The notes: generated by a model from the sequence alone, not told the origin. 64,000 bases of DNA from Sorghum bicolor (GCF_000003195.3 NC_012871.2:12139997-12203996), one strand, 5' to 3'; positions 27,280-40,383 are shown, counted from the first letter of the stretch. Translations and numbers: made by a program.

Positions 27280-28034
27280 AAGGTGGGCCCATGTATCAGA
27301 GAGACGTGGTTTGTTATTTTACTTTCATTTTTCCTTTCCATCTATTATTTTATTTGGTTCAAATTGGCAAGGGATACTAAACGAGTTCAAATACAAAACA
27401 TTTCAACTACGAAGCTGTAGATTATACTGAGGACTATAACTTTTATATAGACCATATCAATATCCAAGATTTATTTGATAATTTTAAATTTTAAATTTTA
27501 AAATCTGTACATTTAAAATAGTATTTTGATACTATAAATAGTTTCAATTCGAAAACTTTTCAACTACAAAGTTGTAAATCCCATCGAGAGCTACAATTCT
27601 AATATAAAATTTATCTTCATTTCAAATTCACGTGAAAAGCTATAAATTTCCTCTTTTATTTGCTTTTGGTACCGTGCTTAACAGGTTTTTTACAGGTTAC
27701 TCTCTGTATATATCTCGTATTTAATAAAATTATTTTTAGATAATTATAATTTTAATAAAATCATGTAATAATTTTAAATTTGATAAGATTTATAGAAAAT
27801 AGTATCAGATGGAATACATATTTTGTGCTAATAGTTTGACTTTGACAAAGGTGGGATGGACGTATTTCCTCTCGACAACATCGATTCGGATGACCCATCG
27901 CCACCATCCTTGTGAGAGCACCGTGACATCCATGGAGCACGAGCTTCGCAAGTTGAAAAGGAGGTGGTTCCTTATGTGAACTTCCTCTAGAATTTGGGGC
28001 TGATTGCTAGCTAGAAATGAGCCGATTTCAATAA
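27280..28034. other. AT-rich intergenic DNA with degenerate repeats
   Basis: Contains two related stretches (near 27390-27430 and 27550-27600) around TTTCAACTAC.AAG.TGTA, a sequence style shared with 48560-48700. No coding potential; probably old transposon remains. Confidence 0.45.
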
Positions 28035-31000
28035 GGCCTTGTTCGTTTGCCCTGAATTCAATACCGGAGCAGATTTTTTCCAGACCAGGAACGAGTTAAT
28101 ACCTGCATGTCACTCATTCCCTGCCTTGTATGTATTCCCAGCCTGTATTTATTCCTTGCTTCAACCTTGTGCTGTTCGGTTTGCTAGGATCTAACACATG
28201 TATTGTTTGGGGCACTAACAGCAGATACCAGTTTTGGATACATGATTATTTTGGAGTGCTGCAAATACATCTCATGAAATACATTGCAAATACATTACAG
28301 CAAAAACAAACTCTTATAGTCTTATACATTGCAGCAAAATAAAATAAATAAATCTTCATGTTTTGGAGTTCTTTATCTGCAAGTCTCTCATCATGCATGT
28401 AAAGATAATGGGCAGCAAAGAGTATCACAGATAATGTGCAGCCACAGATAAAGGACATGCTAGCTACCGCCAAAATTGGTAAAAGGTGCACCAAAAGGCC
28501 AGCTGTCATGATCCACTCATGAAAGCATAATTTAACCAGTAGATAACTCATCTCTGCTCATGTATTCAGGCACTTTGTCGAACCCAATGTTTCTTGATCA
28601 TTGCCTCCTCCCTGAAAATAATAGCAAGCTTTCTTTTACAAATTACACAATAATTGAACAAAAATGACTCACGATGTAGTCTTTTTTTTCGCGAATACGC
28701 AAGAGGTTTGCGTATCATTATATTAAAAGAAAAAGGAAATACGAACAATACAAAACGAGTTCACCTGCCGTAGCAGGAATTGAAAGAAAAATACGGCAGA
28801 CTGAAACCATCCTCGGTGGATAGCGAAGCTACCCCCGAGCCAAGAACTCCTAATTTTTTTGCGCCCGCGCTCATCCATTGTTCGGCGTCCGCTTTGATCA
28901 CAGACAGTAGCTCGAGTACGGTGAGTGTAGTCGCCCGAAAGCAACGCGCGTTCTGCTCCTTCCATATATGCCAAGAGACGAGGGCGAATAGCGAGTCTGC
29001 GCCCTTCCTCGCCCGTCCATGCCACAGGGCCCGGATGCGCCTCCACCACGCGACGACTGTCTGCTGCGCCGGTGGCAGTTGTTTGCCCAGACCGGACAGG
29101 ATGAGGAACCATACCTCTCTAGTGAAAGGGCAGTTCGTCAGTATGTGATCGATGGACTCATTCGCCCGATCACACAGGAAACACTCAGGCTGTGCTTGCA
29201 GCCCGTGTCTCGCCCGACGATCATTGGTCCAGTGTCGCTTCTTGAAGGCCAGCCAAAGAAAGATCTTTACCCGTAGCGGCACCTAGGAGTTCCAGATTAG
29301 CTTGTGGCCTCGGAAAATGGTTCCACCAGCTTGAAGTTTGCAGTAGGCTGATTTTGCCGTGTACTCCCCATCGACTGTCCATCGCCAGATGGTTCTGTCC
29401 GGGCTATCGGTAAGGATGATGTTCTCGGTGGCCGCCCAAAGATCTAGGTACTCGACAGCCTCAACAATGGAGAGCCCGCCATAGATCGATCTTATCCAAG
29501 CCCGTCCCGATAGTCCTTGGCGCACCGTCAAGGTTGATTTGATTCTTCTGGACACCTTTGCGGAAAGGTTGGGTGCGATGTCGCTGATACCTTCTCCTTG
29601 GATCCATTGATCCTCCCAGAACAAGGAAGAGTTGCCGTCGCCAAGGAGCGTGAACGTGGAGGCCTTGAAGAAAGCCAATACCTCTGGGTCGGCTTTGATA
29701 GGTAGCTCACTCCATGCTCTGGCGTTATCCGTCTTTTGTAGCCACAACCACCTGGTTTGAAGGGCGTAGCCGACCAACTTCAAGTTTGAAATGCCGAGCC
29801 CACCTAGTTCCGTTGGCCGACAACAAGTTTCCCAGGCCACCATGCATCGGCCGCGCACCGAGGCGTCCTTACCGACCCAAAGAAACTTCCTGCAGATCGC
29901 ATCGATCTCTTTGCGCACCCACGGAGGTAAACTATCAGCCATCATCGAGTAGATGGGGATCACCCTTAGGACGAACTTGATCCAGATCAGGCGGCCGCTC
30001 CTTGCCATGAGAGATCTGTGGCAGAGCGGGAGCTTCCTTGCAACCGCTTCGACCAACGCCTGATGTTCTGCCTTTGGCACCTTCTTGGTGGTCAGGGGCA
30101 AACCAAGGTACCGTAGTGGAAACTGCTGCACCTGGCAGCCTAGGATGCGCACATATGAAATAACTTTACTACTGCAGTCACTACTACTTCTCGGTAACTG
30201 GCAACAAATAATATCATGTACACTGATATTAAAATGTTGCTCTGAAGGTAACTATTGACTGTGAACTGATGGTACTGAAAAGAGAAATCGAGCCTTCTTT
30301 TCTTGCAGTTAGGATGTGAAGAACCTGACATGCTATTGTGGATCTAATGCAGGTGGCTAAATTGCAGAGCAAAGTGCTCAAGAGCAAGCAGGAAAGCTCA
30401 AGAAAACTACCAATCCTAGGCCATCCAGACTAAGGACTGATGTAAGTTTGTACACCCTCCAATTCTCATTGTACTGCAGGATTAGTTACTAGTAAAAAGT
30501 TTTGCCTCTCACTTGTCTATTCTGTATAGGAAAGAGGAGTCCTTAAAGAAGCAAAACCAGAAAAAAATATATAGCCGTTCGCTGAGAATAACTCCATGGC
30601 AGTAAAGGATCCAAATAGAGGATCCACGGTAGGTTCATCAGCTTCCACATGCCTAGCATTTTCAAGCCTCGCGTGTCGAATGTCCCCAGACTGCTCTCAA
30701 CTATCCCAATTGTAGACTTGAAATCCTTCCTCACTATAAGACTCACCCCAGAATAAGTCTCACTGACTAAAAAAGGATTTTTAACATTGACTAATTCTTA
30801 GAATAAACGCTAAAAATAAAAAAAGGCAATATTAAGCTAGTGTTTAGGGCCCTGTCCCCCTCAAACAAAATGAATAAATAAGAGCATCTCCAACAGGGCA
30901 ATCAGGATTGAGATGAATCTTCAGTAAGAAATCAGTGATTTAGATATTGTGGTTGTATTGCTGCACAGAGCACAGTACACCCACCAATACCAAAAAGAAA

Positions 31001-32056
31001 ACAGAGCAGATCAGGGGGGCATTCTCTGTCCCCTACCAGTGTACTCGACTTGGAACAACCCTCTAGCTCAAACTGAAGAATCTCACGATAAGAGTACACT
31101 CGACTTGGGTCAGTCCTCTAGCTCAAACTGACAAAGCTCAGCTTCTTCATGCTAGAAAGTAGCTTGTTCAACCATCCACCATAAGCAGAAGAGCCACTCA
31201 CAAAACAAGTGCCTTCCTCTGCTCCCGAACTGCTGTCACCATCCACCAGGAATTCACCTCTGCTCCTTGTTTTCCACCGACCAAACCAGATCAAGACCAC
31301 CAGCCTCTGCATCTCCGTTTCTTTCCCATCGATTCAAGCAGCAGCAACTCCTCCACCACTTCATGTCAGATCTTTGTCACCCAGATAGGCAAAGTAGCAG
31401 GGTGAGCTGCACCCAAATCAAGTTCGACTCCACTCCCAGTCTCATACAAGCTCTATCCTTCCCATCTTTGCTCCTTTCTTTTTCCTAATCTGCAGATCGA
31501 CACGTCCCTCAAAAAAATGCAGATCGACACCACAAACACCAACCCACAACTTGAAAAGAACCACCTAGGTAACCTGCAGGATAGATCGACGCCCACTTCT
31601 AGCTCCCCACTACTGATCATCATCATCATCCATCAAAGTACCAGGAGACCATCATGCTCAAGATGAGGAGGGAGAAAGGACGAGGACGAAGGAGATAGCG
31701 AGTGAATCACCGGCGAGAAGGACGAGGAAGGGGAAGGGCGCCGCCCCACAGTCGCCCTGCGCCGCCCCGCACTGCCCCACGCCCCTCCGTGGTCGCCCCA
31801 CGCCACCTCTTCTTGCATCTGCTGCTCGAATCGTCGCGTGTTCCAGGAGACGGAACCAATACGGAGGGTAGGAGGTCCGTTCCGGGCTGTGGATAGAGTA
31901 AAAAGCGAAACCAGTTTTGGTTCCGGCCCAGTTTTGATTTCACGTCGGGCCAAAACGAACGCACATTCTTAATTGCATCCGGATTAGAAACGGGCCGCAG
32001 CATTCCACCCGGAATGGGCCCGAGAATGAGCCAATCCGCCAGAAACGAACGAGGCC
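28035..32056. mobile_element. Harbinger/Tourist-like TIR element, 4.0 kb, with nested LINE
   Basis: Left end GGCCTTGTTCGTTT and right end AAACGAACGAGGCC are inverted repeats with one mismatch, flanked by TAA on both sides (28032-28034, 32057-32059). The TAA duplication suggests the PIF/Harbinger superfamily. After subtracting the LINE, about 2.55 kb remains with no recognisable transposase. Gene-like pieces on minus (for example 30543-30746 and 31118-31312) could be captured host sequence, but I recognise none. Confidence 0.75.
28681..30150 (-). mobile_element. 5'-truncated L1-type LINE with decayed ORF2
   Basis: Minus-strand reading from about 30150 to 28761 gives the C-terminal part of a plant LINE ORF2: the reverse-transcriptase thumb region (LRYLGLPL near its start, then KFLWVGK and LGGLGISNLK), followed by a zf-RVT zinc-binding domain with CFLCDRANESIDHILTNC. 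One TAG near 29283 interrupts the frame. The 3' end carries a short A tract (plus-strand Ts at 28682-28689). The polymerase core and endonuclease are absent, so it is dead. I found no clear target duplication. Confidence 0.88.
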
Positions 32057-32694
32057 TAATTGGTTCTTTAGATCTAAACACATAAAAAATCATAAACAAC
32101 TCATGCACAAGATTTTATTCTTAGATCATTACATAACCACTAGTTATTTATTATAGAAAATTAAGGGGATTAGTGCTAAACCAACCAGAGTCCAATGATG
32201 CCATCTGTGTCGCTGGAGATTTGATGTAGATGTATATCTTGATGTATCACCAGCTAAGGATTATGTAACCCTCTAGAGATGATGAACGTGAGTCGCCGAA
32301 ATAGCGGCGGCCTTCTGGATGCCCATGTAACTATGAGTGGTTCCACATTAGAGTGCCACTGCCTATGCAATTGAGTTGTCACATACTGTGATGTCACGGT
32401 TTTTGACTAGGGTACTTAAATAGTTTAGTGTCTAGATACGCAACTGTTAGTTTGGATAGCTTAGGTACCGCTGGCATATTTACTCTTTCTTCAAAATCTA
32501 AACATGGCCAGACCGGTGTGTTATATCAACTTTCGATAAAAAAAGTACCTTCAAATTTACAGCATGCAATATTTAATCATCATCATAACTCAGCTAATAA
32601 CAACAATTGAAAAAATAAAGGTGAACCTAATAAGAGTTGCAAAATCAAAGCTTCATTAAATCTTTTTGACACTACACCACATAGCACCAAAGTA
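32057..32694. other. Downstream region of GDI
   Basis: AT-rich with no supported ORF. The portion next to 32694 is presumably the GDI 3' UTR; no canonical AATAAA was identified on the minus strand. Confidence 0.45.
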
Positions 32695-35600
32695 TCAGAG
32701 ATCATCATCAGCAGCACTTGCAGCGCTTAGATCCACGCTGAGATCAACAGTCTGCAAAAAAAAAAAGCATGAGGAATATATAGCAGGCAACCAGAGAAAT
32801 AGGATCAGTCAAATAACATTAATTTAGTGTAATTAAAATAGACATAGGCTGGTTTAGGAAGTTGTTTTGTCCTAGAGGTTAAATGCCAAAAAGTTCTCAA
32901 GAAACAATTAGCCAATACAAGTATATATATGTACCTTTCCGGTGATCTTTGTGTAAAGGGAAAGTACATCCATAACAGTGGACTCAAAGTGTGTTGTGGC
33001 ATCATAACTCTGAAAAAGTAGTAAATTGAAATGGAATTAAGGATATTTGAAAATTCTACCAAAGGTGCATGTCAGAAAATGCTTACTGTTGAGATGAAAC
33101 AATTGTCTGCTGATGAGTCATTGCTAGGTTCATATCTGTCATATGTGTCGATAAATAACTCATCTACTGTCCCAAGAAGATCGATCCCAGGCTTTAGCTC
33201 CTTCTCTGGATTATCAGTCTCTGCTTGTGCTGACACGAATGCGATGTATTTGCCTTTTGATGCGACATTATGAGAATAGGAGCAACAGAAAACATACCTG
33301 GTATGCACACATGAACATTGCTTCGCACATTAGAACCAAAGAAGGTGAAACACAACCAAATAATGGATAAATTTGGGACATGATATAAGAAATACTTGCA
33401 TGTCTGATCTGCGACCAAGTTGCTTCTGTGGTAATATGATCTGTACTGAGTGAGATTCAGCAGTATTTGGGATGGGATGGCTCATGATAGCAATTGCCCG
33501 AAAAACTTTTCCAACTTTTTTAACCTGGTAATTGTTTACCATTAGCATCATGTAAAATACTCAGTAACTGCATTTGTTTCTAACACATTTTATAAGTTTA
33601 ATGGTGTTTTCTCATAAACACTCTTTAAAGGGAAGGACTAAATGAATTTCTTTTGCTCATACATCATACGTCAAAAGGATTTGATTTGCTTGTATTGAGT
33701 TTCGAAGATAGTAATGGAATAATGAAACTTAAGTCGAGGACGTGAAAAATATATACATAAAATATTACCATTTATAATGCGAAAATGGAAGGGATTTACC
33801 TTGTTAGGTAGGTAGGAAGGATCACAGACAACCTTTTTGCATTTTGCAGTCTCCCCCTCTGATGTAACACCACAAACTTTGCCTTCACTATCAAATTCTA
33901 CCTGAATGTAGTGGCTTATGTCAGATTGCAAACCATAAAAACACTAAAACACAGAGAATGGTGTGGTACAGAAAACCAATCTTGGCACTTTGCTTAAATT
34001 ATATTAGTTCCTGGCTTCCTGCAGCTAAATTTCTATTCTCTCATGTGAATGTTGCTTAACACAGGGACATCGTAGAACATAAGTGTTATATCAAATAACT
34101 TCCTCATAAATACTTATACAACCTACCTAAGACCATGTTACGTTGGCTATCTCTACGAACAACTTGTTACCAGGTGGCATCACACCCATGAAGCAACTAG
34201 GCAGAAAAGTTAAGCTAGACTACCAAAAGAAATTGTTCATGGAAACTTTCATAATTTATAGTGTTAGTATCAAAACATTTTGTGAAATGGATGGTTTCTT
34301 CTAAAGGTTCCATTTCATCAACATATCAGGTCAGAAAATATACACATTTGTATTCAAGAAAATAATACACTTTTTTCCAATGATGCAAGAAACATTTGTA
34401 ATTTTTTTAGTTTCAATATACTATCCTTATACCAAACATGAAAGCATTGGGTCTTCTTTCACTTAGTAAATGCTGTGCCAAAGTCACTGAAGAAGTGAAG
34501 AAACAATAAGGAAAATTACTGACTATAACCCAAATTAATTGTTTGTACCTTGCACTCTGGCTTACTCAACATATAGGTCCCACCATAGACAGCACTAAGT
34601 CTTGCAAAACCCTGTGTCAAATAGGAGAAATTATAAATCATCTACTTATGATATCTATAAATGCTAGAAGCAGTTGAACAAAGTTCTAAGTATTGACCTG
34701 TGGCAGCTCTCCTAAACCATACAAGGGATAAATATATGGTGATCCTCCTTGAAAGCGAGCCACTGATTCTGCATAAAGCTGAAAATATTCTAAAATGGTG
34801 TTAGGTAAGTAATGACACAAAATGGAAGTGAAGGGATAACTTAACTCCACATACATGTAAGTAACATTAACAATAAAACAGCAACAAGGTCTTTTAGTAC
34901 AAAGAGTTGGGGTAGGCTAGAGTGAAATGAGCAAATTAAAGCAATCAATAAAAGGGCACAAAAGTTTTAAAGGCTCCGCTCAGTTGCTTTTGCTACAATG
35001 AAATCACTGTAGCCAAAGCCTGCAACTATAAACAGCATCAGCAGCAGTCAGTGCAGCCGAACACTCGCAAAGTTATTATTATTAGTAACAATAAAAGGGT
35101 CCAGTTGGCAGCTGCCGATATAATATAATGGTTTAGGCACTTCGACTGCAATGTCTGTGTGTGCCTATCAAAGGATAACTCTGTTTTATTCAATTCTTTC
35201 AAGTACCTATTTGGTACCTCGTAACTCCTCCCATGTCACATACTGGCAGGTCTACCTGCCATAACTGATAACTATAATAGTAGTAATTTTCTTCACAACA
35301 ATATGACTTTCTTCACAATTTTCTGGTCAAACTTTTAGCTAAGTTGAGTATAAGGTTCAAGATAGTATTTTTTGATCAGGCCACAATCAATCAAGATCAC
35401 TTGAAAGAAAAGGTCCTAGAAATTCTGGTCAAAGCTATTTGAGTATTTCTTTTTTTATCTGAAAGGGCGGCAAGACCATTCTGCATATATTATTAGAAGA
35501 CCAAACAACAGCTCGACTCGGTGAGCTGGCACAGCCCACTACTAGAGGAGCAGCTATTAATTAAGAAAAAAACTGCATTTGAAGCTCTTTCTTTCAATAT

Positions 35601-38600
35601 AAAAATTTCAACAAGAATCCTTAATTGTGAAGGGAAATTTTTGTTATATCATTATAAAGACTTGCCTTCATCCGCTTTACAGTGTCAATTGCAGGTTCTG
35701 TCAAATAGCTATCATCTCTATGAAGAGCCACTGCATGTCCAATGAAGTCTATCGTGTTATCATCCAAACCATATTTTCTGAAAAAAAATAGAACATAAGA
35801 GATTCAGTAAATGGAATCCTAATTGAGCACTAGAACAGAAAATTTACTTGAAACATAGGGATAGAAAACAAGAATGCTCCTAAATAAAGAATTATTCATA
35901 GTTACATAGCCAGTAATTGAGCCGCCTTAACTAATGCCTCTTTAGTCTTTACTAATGTGATCGAAGGAAGGCGTTAGTGATGATAAAAGATATATACATA
36001 GCCAGATATAAGTGGCCTCCTTTGCCTATCTTGATTGATCTGAGTAATTATTGATGTTCATCGGTATCAGATACAATTTTCTGAATCTAAATGATAAATC
36101 ATAGATGTTGGTTTGCCTGCCTATAGTCCCAACTCTTAAAATGGAATATCATGTTGTAGCCTTGATGGATAACAATTGTAGCATTAGTATCTGCATTTGG
36201 TAAAATTATGGAATCTTTTCATGCTTGCTCGATTACTCCAAAATGAAATTTCATTTGTGCAACAGATGATCCATAATAGTATTAGCAAAGGCTTCCAAAC
36301 TAAACTTGGACAAAAGAAGTTACTTTCCAAAAATCACGGTTGCATGTAAATTATTTCTACTTGAGAAAGTTGGTAACCAGGACACCAGAAATGTAACATG
36401 GAGCCACAGTACAAAAAGGACCAAGATCGTATGGAACTCAAGATACAAATAGTATAAACAAATACTCCATTACATTATAATCATGTAAAAATATTAAAAA
36501 GGTATAGAAGTGAAATGGGTACCCACGATATGAGTTCTTTTGTCGTTAGTTTAGTAAGGTCATAACCCTTATGAGTACTTCGGTCATCTTCCTTGTAATC
36601 TTGGACATAAAGGAAGAATTTCCCAGCTCTTCGCTTCTCAAATAACCCCATCAGTGGAGATTTGAGAGCTTCCATATCATTAGAAGGAACCTTGTGGATC
36701 TGGAGCCCAAGAAAATAGATAAACACATGCCCTAATCGGTAAATCTGTTGATAAAAATAGAGTGCTTATTCATGGTGAAGGGGATTGAACCTTTCCCTTG
36801 TTGAAAACATAGCTTCCATCCACAGCTTTGAAGGACATGTACTTGGTGACGCCAGTATGAATGAGCACACGAACCAATGCACCATTTGCCATCATAAACT
36901 AGTCAAAATGGCAATGGTATTATATGTCAGAATGTGGTTTCATAAAGCAATCTGGTAAGGCATTCAACCCAACCGCCACTGCTCATGTTTTTGGACAAAA
37001 CAGGAAGGAGCCCTATCATTCAATTAAGAAAGAAAAGAGAGTGCAGGTGCCGACCACTGCTCATTTTCCTAAAGCAATGTATTATTGTTTGACCTTTCAC
37101 GTCCTGAATTAATAAACTTACAATGACACTTCTCTTGTGTTATGGTTTTAAGTGATTAATAAACAATGATCATGCAAAGCCACATTAAAACAAATCCAAG
37201 TGTATATCATGTTTTCATTAAATACATATATGAAAGTATGCATGTAACAATGGTATAAGTTGTAGGTTCACAGACAACCTCAACAGGCATTACGTGGCCA
37301 TCATTGCAACTGTGTCCTCGATATCTCAGTCCAATAATATACTACGACTCCCTCCATTCCAAATTATAAATCATTATGACGTCTAGATACATAGTAAAGC
37401 TATGCATTTAAAATAGCTAGAGCGACTTATAATTTGTATTTGGAATAGAATTTCAAAAGGAATCTAATCTAATCTAGAAAAACAAAAAAAAGTAGGAATT
37501 TGGAAAAGAGCAGACCAGACCTTTGGAACCATATCGACATTGTAGTCTCTGCTAGCTCCTATGTGTGCAGGTGGTGTTTGTTCACCCTTGAACCGTTTCC
37601 AGAGCTGCAAATAGCAGTTTAATTAGCAATGTTTTGGACAGTTCGATACTTCGATTAGATCATTATAAGCAGCAGGTAGATCATCATAATCAATATAGGC
37701 AAAGTAATCCATATGCATGGTTTAGTATCAGGATTTTGCTACATATACAGGCGAGTCTCATGGATCGCTATCACCCACAAACTCGAGAAATTATTAAGGC
37801 CTTGTTTGAATGTTGTTGGATTCACCTCAATCCACATGTGTTGGAGTGGATTAGGGTGGAATTTAGTTCGAGTTCCACTTCAACCCACACCAATACATGT
37901 GGATTGATGTGAATCCGATTATATCCAAACAAGGCCTAATGTGGGGGCTGGGCGGGCGGGGTATTATTCCAAAACATGTTCAAACAGAGATCTCAGGCTT
38001 GCAATACTAATCGTCACCTGATTGAGATTGAGCGATGTGGAGTCTCCACCGTAGTAGTCATTCCTGTCCATGTGCAACACCTGATGAACAATGAATGACA
38101 TGCAGAATTGCAAAATTAATATTACGTTCGTCAGGATGCCGCGTGCAAGTCCAGATTAAACAGATATATGATAATGCCTGCAAATATATATAGCCGGCGG
38201 CCACACGCACACGTCTAGCATCTGAGTCACATGTATATATGTTTTTACTACCGTTGTGCTTGTGCATATATCAGATCAATCAATAAGATGGCCAAACTGT
38301 TGTTTATGAGTAATAAGAAAGAAAGAAAGTTTGGTGGTGGTGCTATTGACCGACCCTCTTTTCACGGTAAATTAAATTAGTGACGAGTGGATGTCCGGAA
38401 ATGATTCGCCGGTGTCACCTGACCCGCTTGTGTTTATTTATAAGAGAATCTGCATTTCAGAGAAGTGCGATCCTCCCGGCCAATTTTAAAATAAACGCAC
38501 TGAAAATGCATCAGAAATTCAGAATAAGGCTAGCCGGGCCTCCATGGCGCGGTCTTGGATGAATAGACATGCATATATACTCTCCCACCGTGAAGGTGAT

Positions 38601-38753
38601 CGAGGTCGACGGAGAGAGAGAATTATTAAAGGGGAGAGGAGGAGGAGATCGATGTAGGGTACGTACCTTGAGGCGGTCGACGGAGAGGAGGCCGCTGAGG
38701 ATGCACTCCTTGAGCCCCGTGCCCAGCACGATCACGTCGTACTCCACGTCCAT
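32695..38753 (-). CDS. GDI: Rab GDP dissociation inhibitor (GDI)
   Basis: Thirteen coding exons: 38753-38667, 38080-38018, 37604-37521, 36898-36791, 36699-36527, 35777-35666, 34778-34698, 34611-34549, 33901-33800, 33524-33400, 33297-33087, 33009-32935, 32751-32695. Phases close exactly, 446 residues, normal GDI length. The N-terminus [14 protein letters not shown] carries the dinucleotide-fold-like motif of the GDI/REP superfamily; the Rab-binding platform includes RNDYYGGDS and LNLNQLWKRF, and DPSYLPNK is conserved. GDI extracts prenylated GDP-bound Rabs from membranes, keeps them soluble and delivers them for reuse. Introns 6 and 10 have GC donors (GCAAGT); all others are GT-AG. Intron 2 contains a MITE. 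The RABA gene 12 kb away encodes a likely client. Confidence 0.96.
33398..33399 (-). other. GC splice donor, GDI intron 10
   Basis: Exon 10 ends GACAT and the intron begins GCAAGT. This joint alone restores Asp-Met-Tyr-Val across the junction to 33297; the GT 5 nt further in shifts the frame. Confidence 0.85.
35664..35665 (-). other. GC splice donor, GDI intron 6
   Basis: Exon 6 ends ATGAAG and the intron begins GCAAGT; joining to 34778 gives Arg-Met-Lys-Leu-Tyr in frame. No GT donor fits. Confidence 0.88.
37349..37450. mobile_element. Stowaway-like MITE remnant in GDI intron 3
   Basis: Starts CTCCCTCCATTCC, then AAATTATAA, with inverted TTATAATTTG near the right side. The right terminus has decayed. 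It lies between exons 3 (ends 37521) and 4 (begins 36898). Confidence 0.55.
37798..37936. mobile_element. Short MITE in GDI intron 2
   Basis: 139 bp with inverted ends GGCCTTGTTTG and CAAACAAGGCC, flanked by TAA on both sides. Its interior is itself partly palindromic (ATCCACATGTGTTGG versus CCAATACATGTGGAT type), so it can fold into a long hairpin. Confidence 0.85.
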
Positions 38754-39774
38754 GGCGGGGGCGGGCGGCCGGGCGGTGCCGGAGGGAGGGAGGGAGGAAA
38801 GTGTGGATCTCCAACGGTTTGGTGGATCGATGGGAGGCACCAGCGCTGCAGACGGGAGAGAGGAGAGGAGTCAAGTGGGAGGGCGCGGCGGGCGGCTATT
38901 CGTCGTCCGTCCGTCGCCGTGTGTGTCACGGTAGCGCAAGAAAAATCGCAAACCGCACGACTGGGTCGCGCGGCACACACGCGTACGCGTAATCTATCGT
39001 CCGGTTGTTTCGGGTCATCCGATTTTTTGGGCCCTTTCGATTTTGGGCTTGATTGGGCGCTGAGCTGATTGTCGGCCGTCTGATTTGGACACGGTTCGAC
39101 GCCCAGGTGATTGACAACACGCACGTACGCGTGCCCGACCGGCTGTCGACGGGACTCTGCCGCGGCACAACCATGTGCGGACAACGAGATAGCTAGCAGT
39201 CTGGCACTGGGCGCCCTGCTCCTCCTCGAGGGTGGGTACACTTGCACGCGGATGCGAATGTGACGATGGCACAACTCGTTCTCCTTGTCAAAAAAAAAGA
39301 CGTTCGCAGGCAAGTGCGGCTGCCCGACGTGGTGCATATGAGCATGTAATGCCCAGCTCCAACGGTGACCAGAGGCCTCGTGCTGCCACACACCAACGAT
39401 GGAGCTCTGCCCTCAGTTCTCCTCTTCCTCTGATGTCTGATTTTTTTTCTAAAATTTGTGCATAATTTGTAAATATTTTGACATATATTTCTATGGTATC
39501 TGAAATCCATAGAAATAATTTGTAAAGAAAGATTTGGTATATATTTGTATTATCCTCAAATTACACCACTATGTCCAATAAATTACACCAAAAAAGTCAT
39601 TATAAATACAATAATAAGTCAGTGTAAATATAGTTAAAAGATAGTTTAAGTGTATGAAAAAAATTCAGTTGATAAGAGAGGCTAAAACAACTGAATGTCA
39701 TCTAGATAGATCTTTTTTTTACTGTCTCCATATAGTGTTGTTATATGTCCTTTTTTGTTTATTTTTTTGTTTAC
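38754..39774 (-). promoter_or_regulatory. GDI 5' UTR, promoter and upstream DNA
   Basis: 38754-39250 is GC-rich and contains the GDI leader and promoter; I cannot point to a convincing TATA box. From about 39420 it becomes AT-rich. A perfect 10-bp stem (ATTTCTATGG 39487-39496 with its complement 39507-39516, 10-nt loop) lies in this part. Confidence 0.45.
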
Positions 39775-40215
39775 CTGGTGGTCTGCTTCCACACCGCGTC
39801 TCAGACCTTGAGCGTCCCGTTGACGACCCCATTCAGCGATAGCGACGTGGCGCGGCGGCGCCCTACCGCCAGCTCCACGGAGTCCTCGTCGTCGTCGAGC
39901 TCTGACCAGTCACCCCCCGCCTCCTCTGCCATAGTGGTAGCCAGGTCGGTACTCGCTGCCCAGGATCTTGGACCAGTCCGGGTTTTTCACCGGTGGCGAC
40001 ACGTGCGCGGCCCTGTCGTTCGGCGACGCCTTCCGTGGGGCCAGAAACTGGCCCGCCCGCCGGCTCGGGAGGCTCGAACGCCCCCAGATGTCTGACTCGT
40101 TGAAGTCTTTGCTCGCGCCACCGGCGGTGGCTGCCAGGCTCGCTGTTGGCTCGACGACACCGTGCCGCGCTTGCACGAAGTGGAGGTACGCACATGAAGT
40201 GGGTGTGGGTCTCAC
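39775..40215 (-). pseudogene. S40-like senescence regulator (DUF584) gene fragment, broken
   Basis: The minus-strand frame from 40215 has the S40/DUF584 hallmarks in order: an acidic SDIWG segment, a Pro/Lys-rich middle, then PDWSKILGSEY. The frame ends at 39910 in a Gly-rich stretch. Family members continue with a polar/acidic linker and a C-terminal block ending in a TLKGRDL-like motif; here similar residues (NGTLKV, stop, DAVWKQT) appear in another frame at about 39775-39870. This suggests a frameshift plus a stop, hence a pseudogene, or sequencing error in a GC-rich tract. S40 proteins are nuclear-associated regulators linked to leaf senescence. The family call rests on short motifs. Confidence 0.55.
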
Positions 40216-40383
40216 CTATATTTGGACTCATACTCTATATTGGTTTAGACGCAAGTTATTCTAATTCGTATGAGCACGTATTATATATATAAATTCAGAT
40301 AAAAAAAGCTCCCCATCATTCGGTAGTTAGAGGGAGAGAGACAAAAAAAAGAGCTTAAAATTTTGTCTCTTTATTATTATTAG

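Noticed and set aside
28246..28551. Hydrophobic 101-codon frame, like a membrane protein
   Set aside because: Lies in the Harbinger-like element with no family match; Leu/Phe/Cys bias from T-rich DNA explains it.
32695..38753. Helitron insertion in GDI, as known in a maize GDI allele
   Set aside because: No intron here shows a Helitron-like CTAG end with a hairpin or an unusually long insert; only a short MITE and a Stowaway remnant.
38732..39391. 219-codon minus-strand frame upstream of GDI
   Set aside because: GC-rich promoter/leader DNA; the composition favours open frames and no domain is seen. It also runs over the GDI start in another frame.
39232..39510. Possible small gene upstream of GDI
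   Set aside because: Opposing frames of similar length on both strands, no conserved motif.
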